Below, piece by piece: positions 22,498-31,994 of a stretch of 52,124 nt of DNA. Both the position numbers and the translations under genes were made by a program. Source of the stretch: Pseudocoprococcus catus. GTDB taxonomy: Bacteria; Bacillota; Clostridia; Lachnospirales; Lachnospiraceae. The stretch spans positions 1,090,123-1,142,246 of the forward strand of contig NZ_LR698973.1 of the NCBI RefSeq assembly GCF_902381825.1, read 5' to 3'. The notes beneath the pieces are model-generated. The model was not told where the DNA came from. It was given only the letters and a program-made list of their open reading frames with translations, and did no database searches. Each line of letters begins with the position of its first letter. Positions within the stretch are counted from its first letter, which is position 1.

Positions 22498-23811
22498 TTA
22501 GATTTCTGTGCTGAAACGGGTGTAATCGGCTTCCGTCTGGGGCATGACGCTGCCGCCGTAAGGGATGATGTAAACATCTTTGTCTTTGATATCAACATCA
22601 GCCATGATATCTTCCATGCGGTCATATTTTCTGATGCCCATATCGTTGACGATCCGGGCATCCAGCTTAGGACCGGCCAGCAGAAGAATATTGGCTTGGC
22701 GGATATTTTCACAGGCAGCATAGAAAATATAGCCGGCGATCGTAAAGGCTTCACGAAGACTCTGGTCAAGATGGCCCTCTCTCAGCGGTGTCAGCCAGTC
22801 AAAGAAATCTTTGGCACCGGCGCCTTCACTGCATTCAGCCAGCATGACAAGTGTTCCGCCGGGTTTGACGGCACGAACGGCATTAAAGAGGCTCTTGGAA
22901 CCCTGATAGAAGTTCAGATCCTTTGGAAAGCCGCCGCAGCTGACAAAGACAACATCTGCCTGATCTTTGATCGGAAGACCGTAACATTGCTGGACATACT
23001 TGCAGCTTTCACGCCATGCAGCATCGAAGTCACCGCAGAAAAGACCGCTGTGTCTGGAGGCGGAGTTGACAACAATATTGATGCCGAAGACCGGATGAAG
23101 CAGTGCACCTGCTTCGCGCATGTCTTCATTGATCGGGTTATTGTTGAATTTGCCGGGACCGACTCTCGGATCACTTTGCTCGCAGTGAGGATCCAGGGCC
23201 ATGGCATGGTTGTGCCGAATAGTTTCACGGCCGGCAATACCGGGAACGATGCTCTTTCTGCCACCGCCGTAACCGGCCATCAGATGATGAACAGTGCCGC
23301 CGATACAGATGACCTTGCGGCCAACGGACAGCGGATTGATCAGGACTCTGGTTCCATAGGAGGTTGTGCCGATATCGACAAGATCCGGGGCATCACAGTC
23401 GTGGTCCACAACAGCGGCAACATGGTCATAGACATAAGCACCTGTCAGAACCTTCTGGTCGGCAGGTGTATTTTGGTGATGGGTACCGAGGCCGATCAGG
23501 ACGACTATGTGTTCAAAAGGAATACCGATTACTTCATTCAGATAACGAACCAGTTCCTCACAGATGATATCCTGGCGCATCCAGAAGCGGGTCATATCGC
23601 TGATCACAATGGTGATTTGATCTTCAGGGCTCACCAGCTGATCAAGTGCCGGTGATTCGATGACATCCGTGCTGATTGCTTTGAGAAAAGCTGCATGAAT
23701 GTCTTCAATTGTGTTCATAGGGTTCTCTGTCAGCATCTGAATGCTGCGGGCACCATCAAGAACAAAAGATACTTCGCTTTTGCCATACTTTAAAGAATAA
23801 TTATTCATCAT
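22498..23811 (-). CDS. larA: Nickel-pincer lactate racemase family protein LarA
   Basis: A 437-residue LarA-family protein. By position it keeps the residues that bind the nickel-pincer nucleotide in Lactiplantibacillus LarA: H111/H112 (GLGTHHQN), H175/H176 (GTVHHLMAG), K186 in GGGRKSIVPG and H200. LarA-type enzymes racemise or epimerise 2-hydroxy acids; the exact substrate varies and cannot be read here. Cofactor synthesis genes larB, larC and larE are not in the window. It lies on the opposite strand between the divIC block and spoIIE, a probable insertion. A near-consensus promoter precedes it at 23915. Confidence 0.9.
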   Translation of the reverse strand: MMNNYSLKYGKSEVSFVLDGARSIQMLTENPMNTIEDIHAAFLKAISTDVIESPALDQLVSPEDQITIVISDMTRFWMRQDIICEELVRYLNEVIGIPFEHIVVLIGLGTHHQNTPADQKVLTGAYVYDHVAAVVDHDCDAPDLVDIGTTSYGTRVLINPLSVGRKVICIGGTVHHLMAGYGGGRKSIVPGIAGRETIRHNHAMALDPHCEQSDPRVGPGKFNNNPINEDMREAGALLHPVFGINIVVNSASRHSGLFCGDFDAAWRESCKYVQQCYGLPIKDQADVVFVSCGGFPKDLNFYQGSKSLFNAVRAVKPGGTLVMLAECSEGAGAKDFFDWLTPLREGHLDQSLREAFTIAGYIFYAACENIRQANILLLAGPKLDARIVNDMGIRKYDRMEDIMADVDIKDKDVYIIPYGGSVMPQTEADYTRFSTEI

Positions 23812-23914
23812 TTAATCTACTTTCTTAAATTACTGTCTTTGTTCATAGCGGATTTTCTTAATGCAGATTTGCCGTTTTCATCGGAGCGGCTGCTGCATTG
23901 TTCTGAATAGTTAC

Positions 23915-23943
23915 ATATTAACACTTTAAAGCTGCATAGTCAA
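23915..23943 (-). promoter_or_regulatory. Promoter of larA
   Basis: Minus strand TTGACT (23938-23943), 17 bases, TAATAT (23915-23920); leader of ~95 bases. Confidence 0.75.
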
Positions 23944-24007
23944 TGATGTACATGAGGACCTTAAAAAACCCTCGAAAAAACATTTGAAGGGAGGTCTTGT
24001 CAGCCGA

Positions 24008-24041
24008 TTGGAATCGTAAGTGTCTCGTTTTTCCATATAAT
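24008..24041 (+). promoter_or_regulatory. Possible Spo0A-type promoter of spoIIE with long spacer
   Basis: TTGGAA (24008-24013) and TATAAT (24036-24041) are 22 bases apart. Bacillus spoIIE and spoIIG promoters have such wide spacing and need Spo0A. No perfect Spo0A box is seen; TTGTCAG at 23996-24002 is a partial match. Confidence 0.4.
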
Positions 24042-24103
24042 GCATGTAACAGATCCATGAAGCGGCAAAATGCGGATCTGTACAAAATTCAGGAGGCATG
24101 TGC

Positions 24104-25987
24104 ATGAGAAAGCTTGGCATGAAAGATTTATTGGTGATCGTCCTTGGTGCGTTCATCAATCTGTTTGTCTGGCACGACAGAAACCCGGTGGGTGTTGCGT
24201 TTTTCTGCGCGGCATACGCCCTAATCCCGGGGAAAATGCTGTTGGCGATGGCTGCCCTGTTCGGGATGGCCTATGCACTACCGATGACTTCTTTTATAAG
24301 ATATACAGGATTGATAACGACGGTGATGGCCATGGCAGCTGTTTTGAAAAAATGGCGGCCGGCCGGGCTGACACCGGTGGTTATGTGTGGTCTGATGGTG
24401 TTGACGATGGTGACAGCCGGCGTAGGTTATGGCCTGGCTTACGGGGAAGGCTGGCAGCAGCATATGTTGGACACACTGCCGGAATCGGCATTGGAACTGG
24501 CAGCGGCATTTGTGTGTTACTGGCTGTTTGCAGGCATGATCGCCTGGATGAAGGGCCGGCGTCCTGTAGGAAGGAGGAATATGCCGATGAAAGAAGAAGC
24601 GATGATCACCAAAAATCAGCTGCATGCTTTTTCGGAATCTTTCAGAAAATTGTCCCAGTCCTTTGAGGTAGATGTCAGTCCCCGCGGCGCTTTAAATGAT
24701 CAGGAGATGCAGGATATTTTTAATGCCGTAACAGAGCAGGTATGCAAAGACTGCAGCCGGTGCAGTTATTGTTGGGAAAATGTATTTGAGGACAGCTGTG
24801 AATCGGCCTATGAGATTTTGAAATTGTGCAGTGAGCGCGTGAATATGAAGAAAAAGGATTTGCCGGAACGCTTCAGGCAGCGATGTGTCCGATCAGATAA
24901 TTTCCTGGCGGAAGCCCGAAGAATGATGGGGCTGGCGCAGACGAATCTGTCCTGGCAGAACCGCCTGGCAGAAAGCAGATTGGCACTGGCAGGCCAGTTC
25001 GGGGAAGTGGCAGATGTCATAGGGGATTTTTCAAAACAGATCAGTGATGAACCTGTCAGAAAAGGGGCACCGGAAAAACAGGCGGTGCACCGGCTGGCGG
25101 CTCAGAAAATCAATGTGCGCAGAATCGCAGCGTCTGACCGTTCAAATGGTCGCAAATGCGTTTATATAGAGGCAAAGACACCAAAAAATATTGAAAAAAC
25201 AGCGCAGGAGGCGGCAGATATCATCGGAAGGGTCTATGGGCGGCGGTATCTGCCGCGACCGGGAACGGCATCGGTTATCGGGCATCGATGGGAAATGCTG
25301 TCTTTTGAGGAAGATGTCCGCTATCGGACCATTATCGGTGATGCCAGGATGGTCCGGATGGGGGAAGCTGTTTCCGGGGACAGTTTTACGGTGATGCATA
25401 TGGAAAGCGGCCAGACTGTGCTGTCCTTATCCGATGGTATGGGAAGCGGTGAGAAGGCAGAAAAGGAGAGCAACCGCATTATTGGGCTTTTGGAACAGCT
25501 GCTGTCTACCGGATTTAACCGTCAGTCTGCTATCAGACTGATTCATTCAGTGGTGTTATCCGGCAGTGAACCGCACACCTATTCAACGCTGGATCTGGCT
25601 ACCCTGGATTTATTTAATGGAAAATGTGAACTGATCAAGATGGGAGCGGCAGCCTCCTTTATAAAAAATGGTCCGGATGTGAAAAAAATCACCTCGGAGG
25701 CGCTGCCTCCGGGGGTGCTTCCGGAACCGGAAAATGAAGTCAAGACGGCGGAAATGGTCCACGGCGATATGCTTGTTATGATGAGTGACGGTGTATTGAT
25801 GGGACTTGGACAGGATGATGACCGGAATGAAGAAAAGATGGCAGAGTTTTTGAAATCCTGTCAGGCGGTGAATCCGCAGGAACTGGCCAATGCCATTTTG
25901 AATCATGCGATGGCAGCCTGCCATTATGAGGCAGAGGATGATATGACGGTACTTGTCTGTGGCCTTTACCGCAAACCGAAGTTGTAA
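24104..25987 (+). CDS. spoIIE: Stage II sporulation protein E, short form
   Basis: About 627 residues. The N-terminus has four to five membrane helices rather than the ten of Bacillus SpoIIE (about 827 residues). A central domain holds CKDCSRCSYCWEN, a cysteine pattern common in clostridial SpoIIE, and the C-terminus is a PP2C phosphatase: GDSFTV, LSDGMGSGEKAEKES, MMSDGVLMG, DDMTVLVC. It dephosphorylates SpoIIAA to activate sigma-F in the forespore and links to the septum. Start ATG 24104 is seven bases after AGGAGG; ATG 24098 is too close. tilS, hpt and ftsH follow as in Bacillus. Confidence 0.93.
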   Translation: MRKLGMKDLLVIVLGAFINLFVWHDRNPVGVAFFCAAYALIPGKMLLAMAALFGMAYALPMTSFIRYTGLITTVMAMAAVLKKWRPAGLTPVVMCGLMVLTMVTAGVGYGLAYGEGWQQHMLDTLPESALELAAAFVCYWLFAGMIAWMKGRRPVGRRNMPMKEEAMITKNQLHAFSESFRKLSQSFEVDVSPRGALNDQEMQDIFNAVTEQVCKDCSRCSYCWENVFEDSCESAYEILKLCSERVNMKKKDLPERFRQRCVRSDNFLAEARRMMGLAQTNLSWQNRLAESRLALAGQFGEVADVIGDFSKQISDEPVRKGAPEKQAVHRLAAQKINVRRIAASDRSNGRKCVYIEAKTPKNIEKTAQEAADIIGRVYGRRYLPRPGTASVIGHRWEMLSFEEDVRYRTIIGDARMVRMGEAVSGDSFTVMHMESGQTVLSLSDGMGSGEKAEKESNRIIGLLEQLLSTGFNRQSAIRLIHSVVLSGSEPHTYSTLDLATLDLFNGKCELIKMGAAASFIKNGPDVKKITSEALPPGVLPEPENEVKTAEMVHGDMLVMMSDGVLMGLGQDDDRNEEKMAEFLKSCQAVNPQELANAILNHAMAACHYEAEDDMTVLVCGLYRKPKL

Positions 25988-26199
25988 TATGAGGCATGTG
26001 TTTTGGGCGATGTGTAGGAAATGTGTTGAATGCAGTGTGGGTGTCGGATTGAAATGGAGGGGGTTGACGGAATATGTTATACTCAAAATACAGAGTATTC
26101 GGACTTTGTAAGGGCTATATGCAGCAATCAGGTAAAGAATGAAAGTATAAGTTGATGAGCTGCCGGAATGGAGTAAAATGAAAGAAAAGGAAACGGGTG

Positions 26200-27630
26200 A
26201 TGAAAGTGGACAAACTGGTCAAAAATGTATATGAGACAATCATGGCATCAGGGATGATCTGTCAGGGAGATTCGGTGGTGGTCGGCGTTTCAGGCGGGGC
26301 GGATTCTGTCTGCCTGCTGTCTGTGTTGAAAAACCTGCAGATGTCCATGGCACTTCAATTGACGGCTGTCCATATTCATCATGGCCTGCGGGGGGAGGCG
26401 GCGGATCGTGACAGGGATTTTGTAACGGCACTTTGCGAAGATATGCAGATTCCGTGTGTGTGTTTTCAGGCAGATATTCGGGCAATGGCGAAGGAGCAGC
26501 ATTTATCGGAGGAAGAGGCCGGAAGAAAATTCCGCTATGACTGTTTTGAAGAAGTCAGACAGGAAAGGCAGGCATCTAAAATCGCAGTGGCTCATCACAG
26601 GGATGATCTGGCAGAGACAGTGCTGCTGAATCTTTTCAGGGGAAGTGGCCTGAAAGGATTGTCCGGTATTCCGATGATGCGCGGCTGTATTGTTCGGCCT
26701 CTGCTTGGTGTCGGACGGGCGGATATAGAAGCGTATCTCGGACGGCAGGGAATGTCTTACCGGAATGATGCCACCAATTTTGAGACAGAATATACCAGAA
26801 ACAGAATTCGACTGGATATTCTGCCCTATGTCACAGAGCATATTAATCAGGCAGCGGTTTCGCATATTGCGGAGACAGCGGCCATTGCATCTGATATCTG
26901 TCGTTATGTGGAGAATCAGGCAGCAGCCATTGGAAAATCGATCGTTCAGTGGAACGGGGAGGCGGAATGTCTGACGGCGGAGATTGATGCAGCTGCATTT
27001 GTGGGACAGGATATTGCGATTCAGCGCGAATTATTGCGGCAAGTGTTGGAACGGACGGCCGGTCAGCTGAAAGATATCCGGTCTGTTCATATTGGGACGC
27101 TCAGGGCACTGTTTTACGGGCATGCAGGAAAAAAGGCAGATCTGCCTTACGGCCTTCGTGCGGAAAGCACCTATCGGACAGTGAGCGTCTCACAGAAAAA
27201 GACACATAAAAGTGCAGATGCTCTGCATGAGGATGACGCGGAGATCAGACTGAATGCACCTGGAAAATATGTTTTGGACGGTGGGAAAAGGGAGATTAGC
27301 CTTGAAATTTTTCCTGTGGAGAAAAATCTGCAAATTCCTAAAAAAATGTATACGAAATGGTTTGATTATGATAGAATAAAAAATGGACTGGTTCTGCGGC
27401 AGCGCCGTCCCGGTGATTTTATGATGATCGGCGGCGGACACAAGAAGGCAATTAGACGTATTTTGATGGATGACAAGGTGCCGCAGTCGAACCGGGAGAC
27501 ATTGAACATGTTGACAGACGGCGGTCATGTCCTGTGGATACCGGATACTGGCCGTATGAGCGAATATTATAAGATTACCGGAGAGACAAGGCTGATTTTA
27601 TCAGCGGAACTGAAGGAGATTGAAGAATGA
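26200..27630 (+). CDS. tilS: tRNA(Ile)-lysidine synthetase
   Basis: About 476 residues. The PP-loop GVSGGADSVCLL near the N-terminus binds ATP; HHGLRGEAADRD and AVAHHRDDLAETVLLNLFRGSGLKGL are the conserved N-type ATPase motifs of TilS; the C-terminal domain includes RQRRPGDFMMIGGGHKKAIRRILMDDKVPQ-like sequence. It modifies C34 of tRNA-Ile(CAU) to lysidine, an essential step for AUA decoding. Start is ATG 26200 (AAGGAA upstream) or GTG 26197. The stop overlaps the hpt start by 4 bases. Confidence 0.96.
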   Translation: MKVDKLVKNVYETIMASGMICQGDSVVVGVSGGADSVCLLSVLKNLQMSMALQLTAVHIHHGLRGEAADRDRDFVTALCEDMQIPCVCFQADIRAMAKEQHLSEEEAGRKFRYDCFEEVRQERQASKIAVAHHRDDLAETVLLNLFRGSGLKGLSGIPMMRGCIVRPLLGVGRADIEAYLGRQGMSYRNDATNFETEYTRNRIRLDILPYVTEHINQAAVSHIAETAAIASDICRYVENQAAAIGKSIVQWNGEAECLTAEIDAAAFVGQDIAIQRELLRQVLERTAGQLKDIRSVHIGTLRALFYGHAGKKADLPYGLRAESTYRTVSVSQKKTHKSADALHEDDAEIRLNAPGKYVLDGGKREISLEIFPVEKNLQIPKKMYTKWFDYDRIKNGLVLRQRRPGDFMMIGGGHKKAIRRILMDDKVPQSNRETLNMLTDGGHVLWIPDTGRMSEYYKITGETRLILSAELKEIEE

Positions 27631-28154
27631 AAGAGAAGATTAAGGTTTTATTGCCGGAAGCAGAAGTTGACAAGAAGATTCAGGAACTGGGGGAACAGAT
27701 CAGCAAGGATTATGAAGGCAAGAACATTCATATGATCTGTGTATTAAAGGGCGGTGTGTTCTTTACATGCGAACTGGCCAAGAGAATCAGCGTACCTGTA
27801 TCCCTTGATTTTATGTCCGTTTCCAGTTATGGCAATGGTACGACATCATCAGGTGCCGTTCGTATTGTCAAGGATCTGGATGAGCCGCTGGAAGGCAAGG
27901 ATGTTCTGATTGTTGAAGACATTATTGACTCAGGCAATACGCTGCATTATCTTGTTGAGATTCTTTATAAGAGAAAACCAAACAGCATCAAGATCTGTAC
28001 ACTGCTGGACAAACCGGAACGCCGGACAGCAGATGTGAAAGTAGACTATTCCGGATTCAATATTCCTGATGAATTTGTTGTAGGCTATGGTCTTGACTAT
28101 GCGCAGAAATACAGAAATCTTCCGTTTATCGGAGTTGTTGAATTTGCAGAATAA
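27627..28154 (+). CDS. hpt: Hypoxanthine phosphoribosyltransferase
   Basis: A 175-residue purine salvage enzyme. The PRPP loop is VLIVEDIIDSGNTL; the N-terminal VLKGGVFFTCELAKR and the DFMSVSSYGNGTTSSG flexible loop are standard. The C-terminus FVVGYGLDYAQKYRNLPFIGVV closes the active site. It converts hypoxanthine or guanine and PRPP to IMP or GMP. It is coupled to tilS by ATGA overlap. Confidence 0.97.
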   Translation: MKEKIKVLLPEAEVDKKIQELGEQISKDYEGKNIHMICVLKGGVFFTCELAKRISVPVSLDFMSVSSYGNGTTSSGAVRIVKDLDEPLEGKDVLIVEDIIDSGNTLHYLVEILYKRKPNSIKICTLLDKPERRTADVKVDYSGFNIPDEFVVGYGLDYAQKYRNLPFIGVVEFAE

Positions 28155-28179
28155 CAGAAGATAAGTCGAACAGAAGCTG

Positions 28180-28217
28180 AAGGGGTTGCTGCGCGTTTAT
28201 GAGCAGCATCCCTTTTT
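28180..28217 (+). terminator. Terminator between hpt and ftsH
   Basis: AAGGGGTTGCTGC pairs with GCAGCATCCCTT across a 10-base loop and is followed by T5. Some read-through into ftsH may occur. Confidence 0.8.
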
Positions 28218-28298
28218 CATCATATTCATCCTATTTTTTGAGGAGAATTATCAATAAAGACAAAAGAGAAGTCATGAAGTGACAGGAGGAGTGTAACA

Positions 28299-30155
28299 TT
28301 GAATAATAAGAAAAGAGGAATTGGCCTCTGGGTCGTTGTTCTTGTCTGTGTATTCGTTGGGATTATTGTCAGTGAGGGATGGAATCTGCTGACAACCAGT
28401 GATTACTCGTACAGCGATTTCCAGCAGGATATACAGACTAAGGCAGAACAGATTGAAGATGTTGTCATCTCACCGAACAAGGAGACACCGACAGGTATGA
28501 TCTCTGTAGAGTGGAAGAACGATAGCAAAGAGGAAAGTTTTTATGTCACAGATGTCAATCAGGTCAAGGAATGGCTTGAATCTGTGAATTATACAGACTA
28601 CAAAGAGACAGATGTCATTAACCGTGAAGGCTGGTTTTACAATAACGGTGCTCTGTTAGTGCTTGGCGGCATTTTTCTGTGGTTCCTGTTCTCCTTTATC
28701 AATAGTCAGCAAAGCGGCGGCGGAAATAAAATGACGGATTTCGGCAAGAGCCATGCGAAGATGACAAAGGACGGCAGTCACAATGTAACATTTCGTGATG
28801 TGGCAGGTCTTCAGGAAGAGAAAGAAGATCTTCAGGAGATCGTTGATTTCCTGAAGTCCCCTGAGAAGTATACAAAAGTCGGCGCACGTATTCCGAAGGG
28901 GGTTATCCTTGTGGGACCTCCGGGAACAGGTAAGACATTGCTGGCCAAGGCGGTAGCCGGAGAAGCCGGTGTACCTTTCTTCAGTATCTCCGGTTCGGAC
29001 TTTGTGGAAATGTTTGTAGGTGTCGGTGCATCCAGAGTGCGTGATCTTTTTGAAAATGCCAAGAAGAACGCACCGTGTATTGTTTTTATTGATGAGATCG
29101 ATGCGGTAGCAAGAAAACGTGGAACAGGTCTCGGCGGCGGCCACGATGAACGTGAGCAGACACTGAATCAGCTGCTTGTAGAGATGGATGGTTTTGGTGT
29201 CAATGAGGGCATCATTGTTATGGCAGCTACAAACCGTGTGGATATTCTTGATCCGGCAATCCTTCGTCCGGGCCGTTTCGACCGTAAGGTTGGCGTTGGC
29301 CGTCCGGATATTCAGGGACGTCGTGAAATCCTTGAAGTGCATGCCAAGGGCAAGCCGCTGGGGGATGATGTGGATCTGGATCAGATTGCCCGTACAACAG
29401 CAGGTTTTACAGGTGCAGATCTTGAGAATCTGATGAATGAAGCAGCCATTTATGCGGCAAAACAGAGTCGTGCATATATTGTGCAGGATGATATTCGCCG
29501 GGCGTTTGTCAAAGTCGGCATCGGTGCAGAAAAGAAGAGCCGTGTTATTTCCGACAAGGAGAAGAAGATTACGGCTTACCATGAATCCGGACATGCGTTA
29601 TTATTCCATCTGCTTCCGGATGTAGGACCGGTTTATTCCGTATCTATTATTCCGACAGGTATTGGTGCAGCAGGTTATACAATGCCGTTGCCTGAAAGAG
29701 ACAATATGTTCAATACCAAGGGCAAGATGATGCAGGATATTGTTGTATCTCTGGGCGGACGTGTCGCGGAAGAATTGATCTTTGATGATATTACAACGGG
29801 TGCCTCCCAGGATATTAAGACGGCAACAGAGACAGCACGTGCCATGGTTACAGAGTACGGTATGTCTGATGCAGTTGGTCTGATTAATTATACAAGCGGC
29901 AGTGATGAGGTGTTCATCGGCAGAGATATCGGCCATTCCAAGCCATATGGTGAGGGCATTGCAGCTGTGATCGACCAGGAAGTGAAACGTATCGTTGATG
30001 GCTGCCATCAGGAAGCCAGACGTATCATTACAGAGCATCTGGATGAGCTGCATGCATGCGCGAATCTGCTCATTGATAAAGAAAAGATAACAAGAGAAGA
30101 ATTTGAGGCAATTTTTCCAGAGAAAACAGAAAATGAAAAATTGCGCTTTATGTAA
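28299..30155 (+). CDS. ftsH: ATP-dependent zinc metalloprotease FtsH
   Basis: A 618-residue membrane protease. Two membrane helices frame an extracytoplasmic segment (helix 1 about residues 8-24, helix 2 about 113-129). The AAA domain has Walker A GPPGTGKT, Walker [11 protein letters not shown], and the second region of homology [20 protein letters not shown]. The zinc-binding HESGH and a later D in [11 protein letters not shown] complete the M41 protease site. FtsH degrades misfolded membrane proteins and regulators. Start is TTG 28299 after AGGAGGAG. The order tilS-hpt-ftsH is conserved in Firmicutes. Confidence 0.97.
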   Translation: MNNKKRGIGLWVVVLVCVFVGIIVSEGWNLLTTSDYSYSDFQQDIQTKAEQIEDVVISPNKETPTGMISVEWKNDSKEESFYVTDVNQVKEWLESVNYTDYKETDVINREGWFYNNGALLVLGGIFLWFLFSFINSQQSGGGNKMTDFGKSHAKMTKDGSHNVTFRDVAGLQEEKEDLQEIVDFLKSPEKYTKVGARIPKGVILVGPPGTGKTLLAKAVAGEAGVPFFSISGSDFVEMFVGVGASRVRDLFENAKKNAPCIVFIDEIDAVARKRGTGLGGGHDEREQTLNQLLVEMDGFGVNEGIIVMAATNRVDILDPAILRPGRFDRKVGVGRPDIQGRREILEVHAKGKPLGDDVDLDQIARTTAGFTGADLENLMNEAAIYAAKQSRAYIVQDDIRRAFVKVGIGAEKKSRVISDKEKKITAYHESGHALLFHLLPDVGPVYSVSIIPTGIGAAGYTMPLPERDNMFNTKGKMMQDIVVSLGGRVAEELIFDDITTGASQDIKTATETARAMVTEYGMSDAVGLINYTSGSDEVFIGRDIGHSKPYGEGIAAVIDQEVKRIVDGCHQEARRIITEHLDELHACANLLIDKEKITREEFEAIFPEKTENEKLRFM

Positions 30156-30291
30156 CTTGCATAAAAAGGTTTGGTGAATAAATAAAACTTTGTGAACACT
30201 TTTAAGTGGGGGCATGGTATTATAATAAACGTAAACCCCCCAATACATTATAAAGTTTTTGTTTCACCCCATAAACAAAAATACCTTCTCC

Positions 30292-30323
30292 AAAAGGACA
30301 GCAACGGAAGCTGTCCTTTTTTC
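30292..30323 (+). terminator. Terminator downstream of ftsH
   Basis: AAAAGGACAGC pairs with GCTGTCCTTTT across a 7-base loop, followed by more Ts. The 400 bases between ftsH and tnpB hold this terminator and the left end of the IS element. Confidence 0.85.
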
Positions 30324-30371
30324 TTTGTCCAAAGAGATTAGATAAAAATAATAGGTGAATAGGTGAAATGA

Positions 30372-30416
30372 GGCTACCGCAATCCCACTGGCTTTAGACG
30401 GTGGGTTAAGGTAGCC
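30372..30416. repeat. Left-end double hairpin of the IS element
   Basis: Outer stem GGCTACC/GGTAGCC; inner stem CCCAC/GTGGG; the loop contains TGGCTTTAGAC shared with the right-end hairpin. Confidence 0.75.
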
Positions 30417-30558
30417 AAAAGTTAGATATTATTGTATACTTATGGCATGGGAACATGGAAATCTAAAAACAGGCACAAATACTTATTACAATATCACATG
30501 TATCAGAAAAAATGCTTAAAAGATATATAGAAAACCAAGGTTAAGGCGGTGATAGCAG

Positions 30559-31662
30559 ATGTTAAAAGCATATAAATACAGAATATATCCCACTAATGAG
30601 CAGAAAGAACAGATAGCAAAGACATTTGGCTGCTGCCGTTTTGTGTATAATCGGACACTGGCGTATCGAAAAGAAGCATATGAGAAAGAGAAAAAAAACG
30701 TAAATAAAACCAACTGCAACAATTACTGTAACCAGGTTCTAAAAAAAGAATATGGATGGCTAAAAGAAGTAGATAAGTTTGCCCTTACGAATGCAATTTA
30801 TAATATGGACGCTGCCTATCAAAAATTTTTTAAAGAACATACAGGGTATCCGAAGTTTAAGAGTAAACATGACGGTCATAAATCATACACAACGAATTTT
30901 ACCAATGGGAATATAACGGCAGATTTTGACGGAGGAAAAGTAAAGCTGCCTAAACTAAAGGAAGTAAAAGCAAAACTGCAAAGAAATTTTATCGGACAGA
31001 TAAAGTCTGCAACGGTATCGCAGATGCCGAGCGGAAAATATTATGTATCAATTTTGGTGGAAACGGAACATGTGGAACTGACACATACAGATCAAAACAC
31101 AGGAATAGATCTGGGCATTAAAGATTTATGCATTACTTCAAAGGGAAAGAAATACGAAAATCCAAAAAACATCAGGAAATATGAAAAGAAACTGGCAAAG
31201 CTGCAAAGACAGTTAGCACATAAAAAAAAGAGAAGCCAAAATTACAACAAGATTAAAAAAAAGATAGCATTATGCCATGAAAAAATAACAAATAGCAGAA
31301 AAGACTATCTGCACAAGATATCCCATGAGATTATCAGCGAAAACCAAGTGATAGTTTCGGAAAATCTGCAGATACAGAACATGGTGAAAGATCATCATTT
31401 AGCAAAAGCTATAAGTGATGTTTCATGGTATGAGTTGACAAGACAGTTAGAATATAAGGCAAAGTGGAATGGTAGAAAATATATAAAGATAGATACATTC
31501 TATGCCAGCAGCCAGTTATGTTCGGTTTGCGGATACAAAAATACAGAGATAAAGGATTTATCAATAAGAGAATGGTCGTGTCCTGTTTGTGGTGCAAAAC
31601 ATGATAGAGACATTAACGCTGCAAAAAATATACTGGCGGAGGGATTACGACAAATAGCATAA
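30559..31662 (+). CDS. tnpB: RNA-guided nuclease TnpB (IS605 OrfB family)
   Basis: A 367-residue TnpB. The N-terminal helix-turn-helix-like region begins MLKAYKYRIYPTNEQKEQI. The RuvC residues are D184 in GIDLGIKD, E268 in VSENLQI and D349/D351 in HDRDINAAKN. A zinc ribbon (CSVCGYKN ... CPVCGAKH) separates the last two. All catalytic residues are present, so the nuclease is probably active. TnpB uses an RNA from the right end of its element as guide to cut at the empty donor site, favouring retention. The ATG follows AAGGCGGTGATAGCAG. Confidence 0.95.
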   Translation: MLKAYKYRIYPTNEQKEQIAKTFGCCRFVYNRTLAYRKEAYEKEKKNVNKTNCNNYCNQVLKKEYGWLKEVDKFALTNAIYNMDAAYQKFFKEHTGYPKFKSKHDGHKSYTTNFTNGNITADFDGGKVKLPKLKEVKAKLQRNFIGQIKSATVSQMPSGKYYVSILVETEHVELTHTDQNTGIDLGIKDLCITSKGKKYENPKNIRKYEKKLAKLQRQLAHKKKRSQNYNKIKKKIALCHEKITNSRKDYLHKISHEIISENQVIVSENLQIQNMVKDHHLAKAISDVSWYELTRQLEYKAKWNGRKYIKIDTFYASSQLCSVCGYKNTEIKDLSIREWSCPVCGAKHDRDINAAKNILAEGLRQIA

Positions 31663-31825
31663 GAAGAATAACTATATAGGGCAGGGACTGCCCGAATTTA
31701 CGCCTGTGGAGATAGTAGGGAGCAAAACATCCAGTGGATGTTTGTTCTGCTCCGACCGAAGTGGAACGTAGAAACGAGGTCTGTGAAGCAGGAAGTCCAT
31801 TGGCTTTAGACAATGGGTAGTTCAC
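31663..31825 (+). ncRNA. Probable omega-RNA (TnpB guide scaffold)
   Basis: Downstream of tnpB to the right end are three clear stems: GGGCAG/TGCCC (31679-31693), GGAGCA/TGCTCC (31719-31753) with an inner AACATCCA/TGGATGTT, and the right-end hairpin 31797-31816. In TnpB systems the scaffold ends at the element border and the guide is read from flanking DNA, here about 31826-31845. The 5' end may lie inside tnpB. Confidence 0.7.
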
Positions 31826-31934
31826 TTTACTATACAATAGAAATAATTTTGCGGCTGTTGAATGCTGAACATAATTCAGAAGTAATTTTAATGCTTTTGA
31901 CTAATGTCTGGAAACAGTTTTTATCAATATCTGC

Positions 31935-31980
31935 GAAACTCTCATTAATCCAGAATGAGAGTTTCACTACAATTTTTTTG
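31935..31980 (+). terminator. Terminator-like hairpin directly upstream of the GH13 gene
   Basis: GAAACTCTCATT and AATGAGAGTTTC are perfect 12-base arms with a 7-base loop; seven Ts follow at 31972-31978. The ribosome site of the next gene (AGGAG) lies only a few bases later. It may be an attenuator or the terminator of an older upstream transcript. Confidence 0.75.
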
Positions 31981-31994
31981 ACAGGAGCAAGGGA

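Larger units (their letters stand above)
30366..31825 (+). mobile_element. TnpB-only IS200/IS605-type element
   Basis: The element carries tnpB but no tnpA transposase. Both ends contain a subterminal hairpin with the same core TGGCTTTAGAC: left CCCAC...GTGGG (30384-30405), itself enclosed by GGCTACC/GGTAGCC (30372-30378 and 30410-30416); right CCATTG...CAATGG (31797-31816) followed by GTAGTTCAC. Subterminal imperfect palindromes of this type are where TnpA acts in IS605 elements. No target-site duplication or terminal inverted repeat is expected for this family. Exact borders are approximate. It is probably moved in trans by a TnpA encoded elsewhere. Confidence 0.8.

Noticed and set aside
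22447..23655. 402-codon open frame on the plus strand opposite larA
   Set aside because: It is the antisense of the well-supported larA gene, has no ribosome site and shows no recognisable protein motif; it reflects codon bias of larA.
23952..24000. Terminator-like hairpin between larA and spoIIE
   Set aside because: CCCT/AGGG stem with T6 exists on the minus strand, but there is no gene for it to terminate and the stem is short; left unannotated.
23926..24159. 77-codon minus-strand frame upstream of larA
   Set aside because: Overlaps the larA promoter and the spoIIE start with no ribosome site or recognisable sequence.
28656..29594. 312-codon open frame on the minus strand
   Set aside because: Fully antisense to ftsH, Cys/His/Thr-rich composition typical of shadow frames, no start signals.
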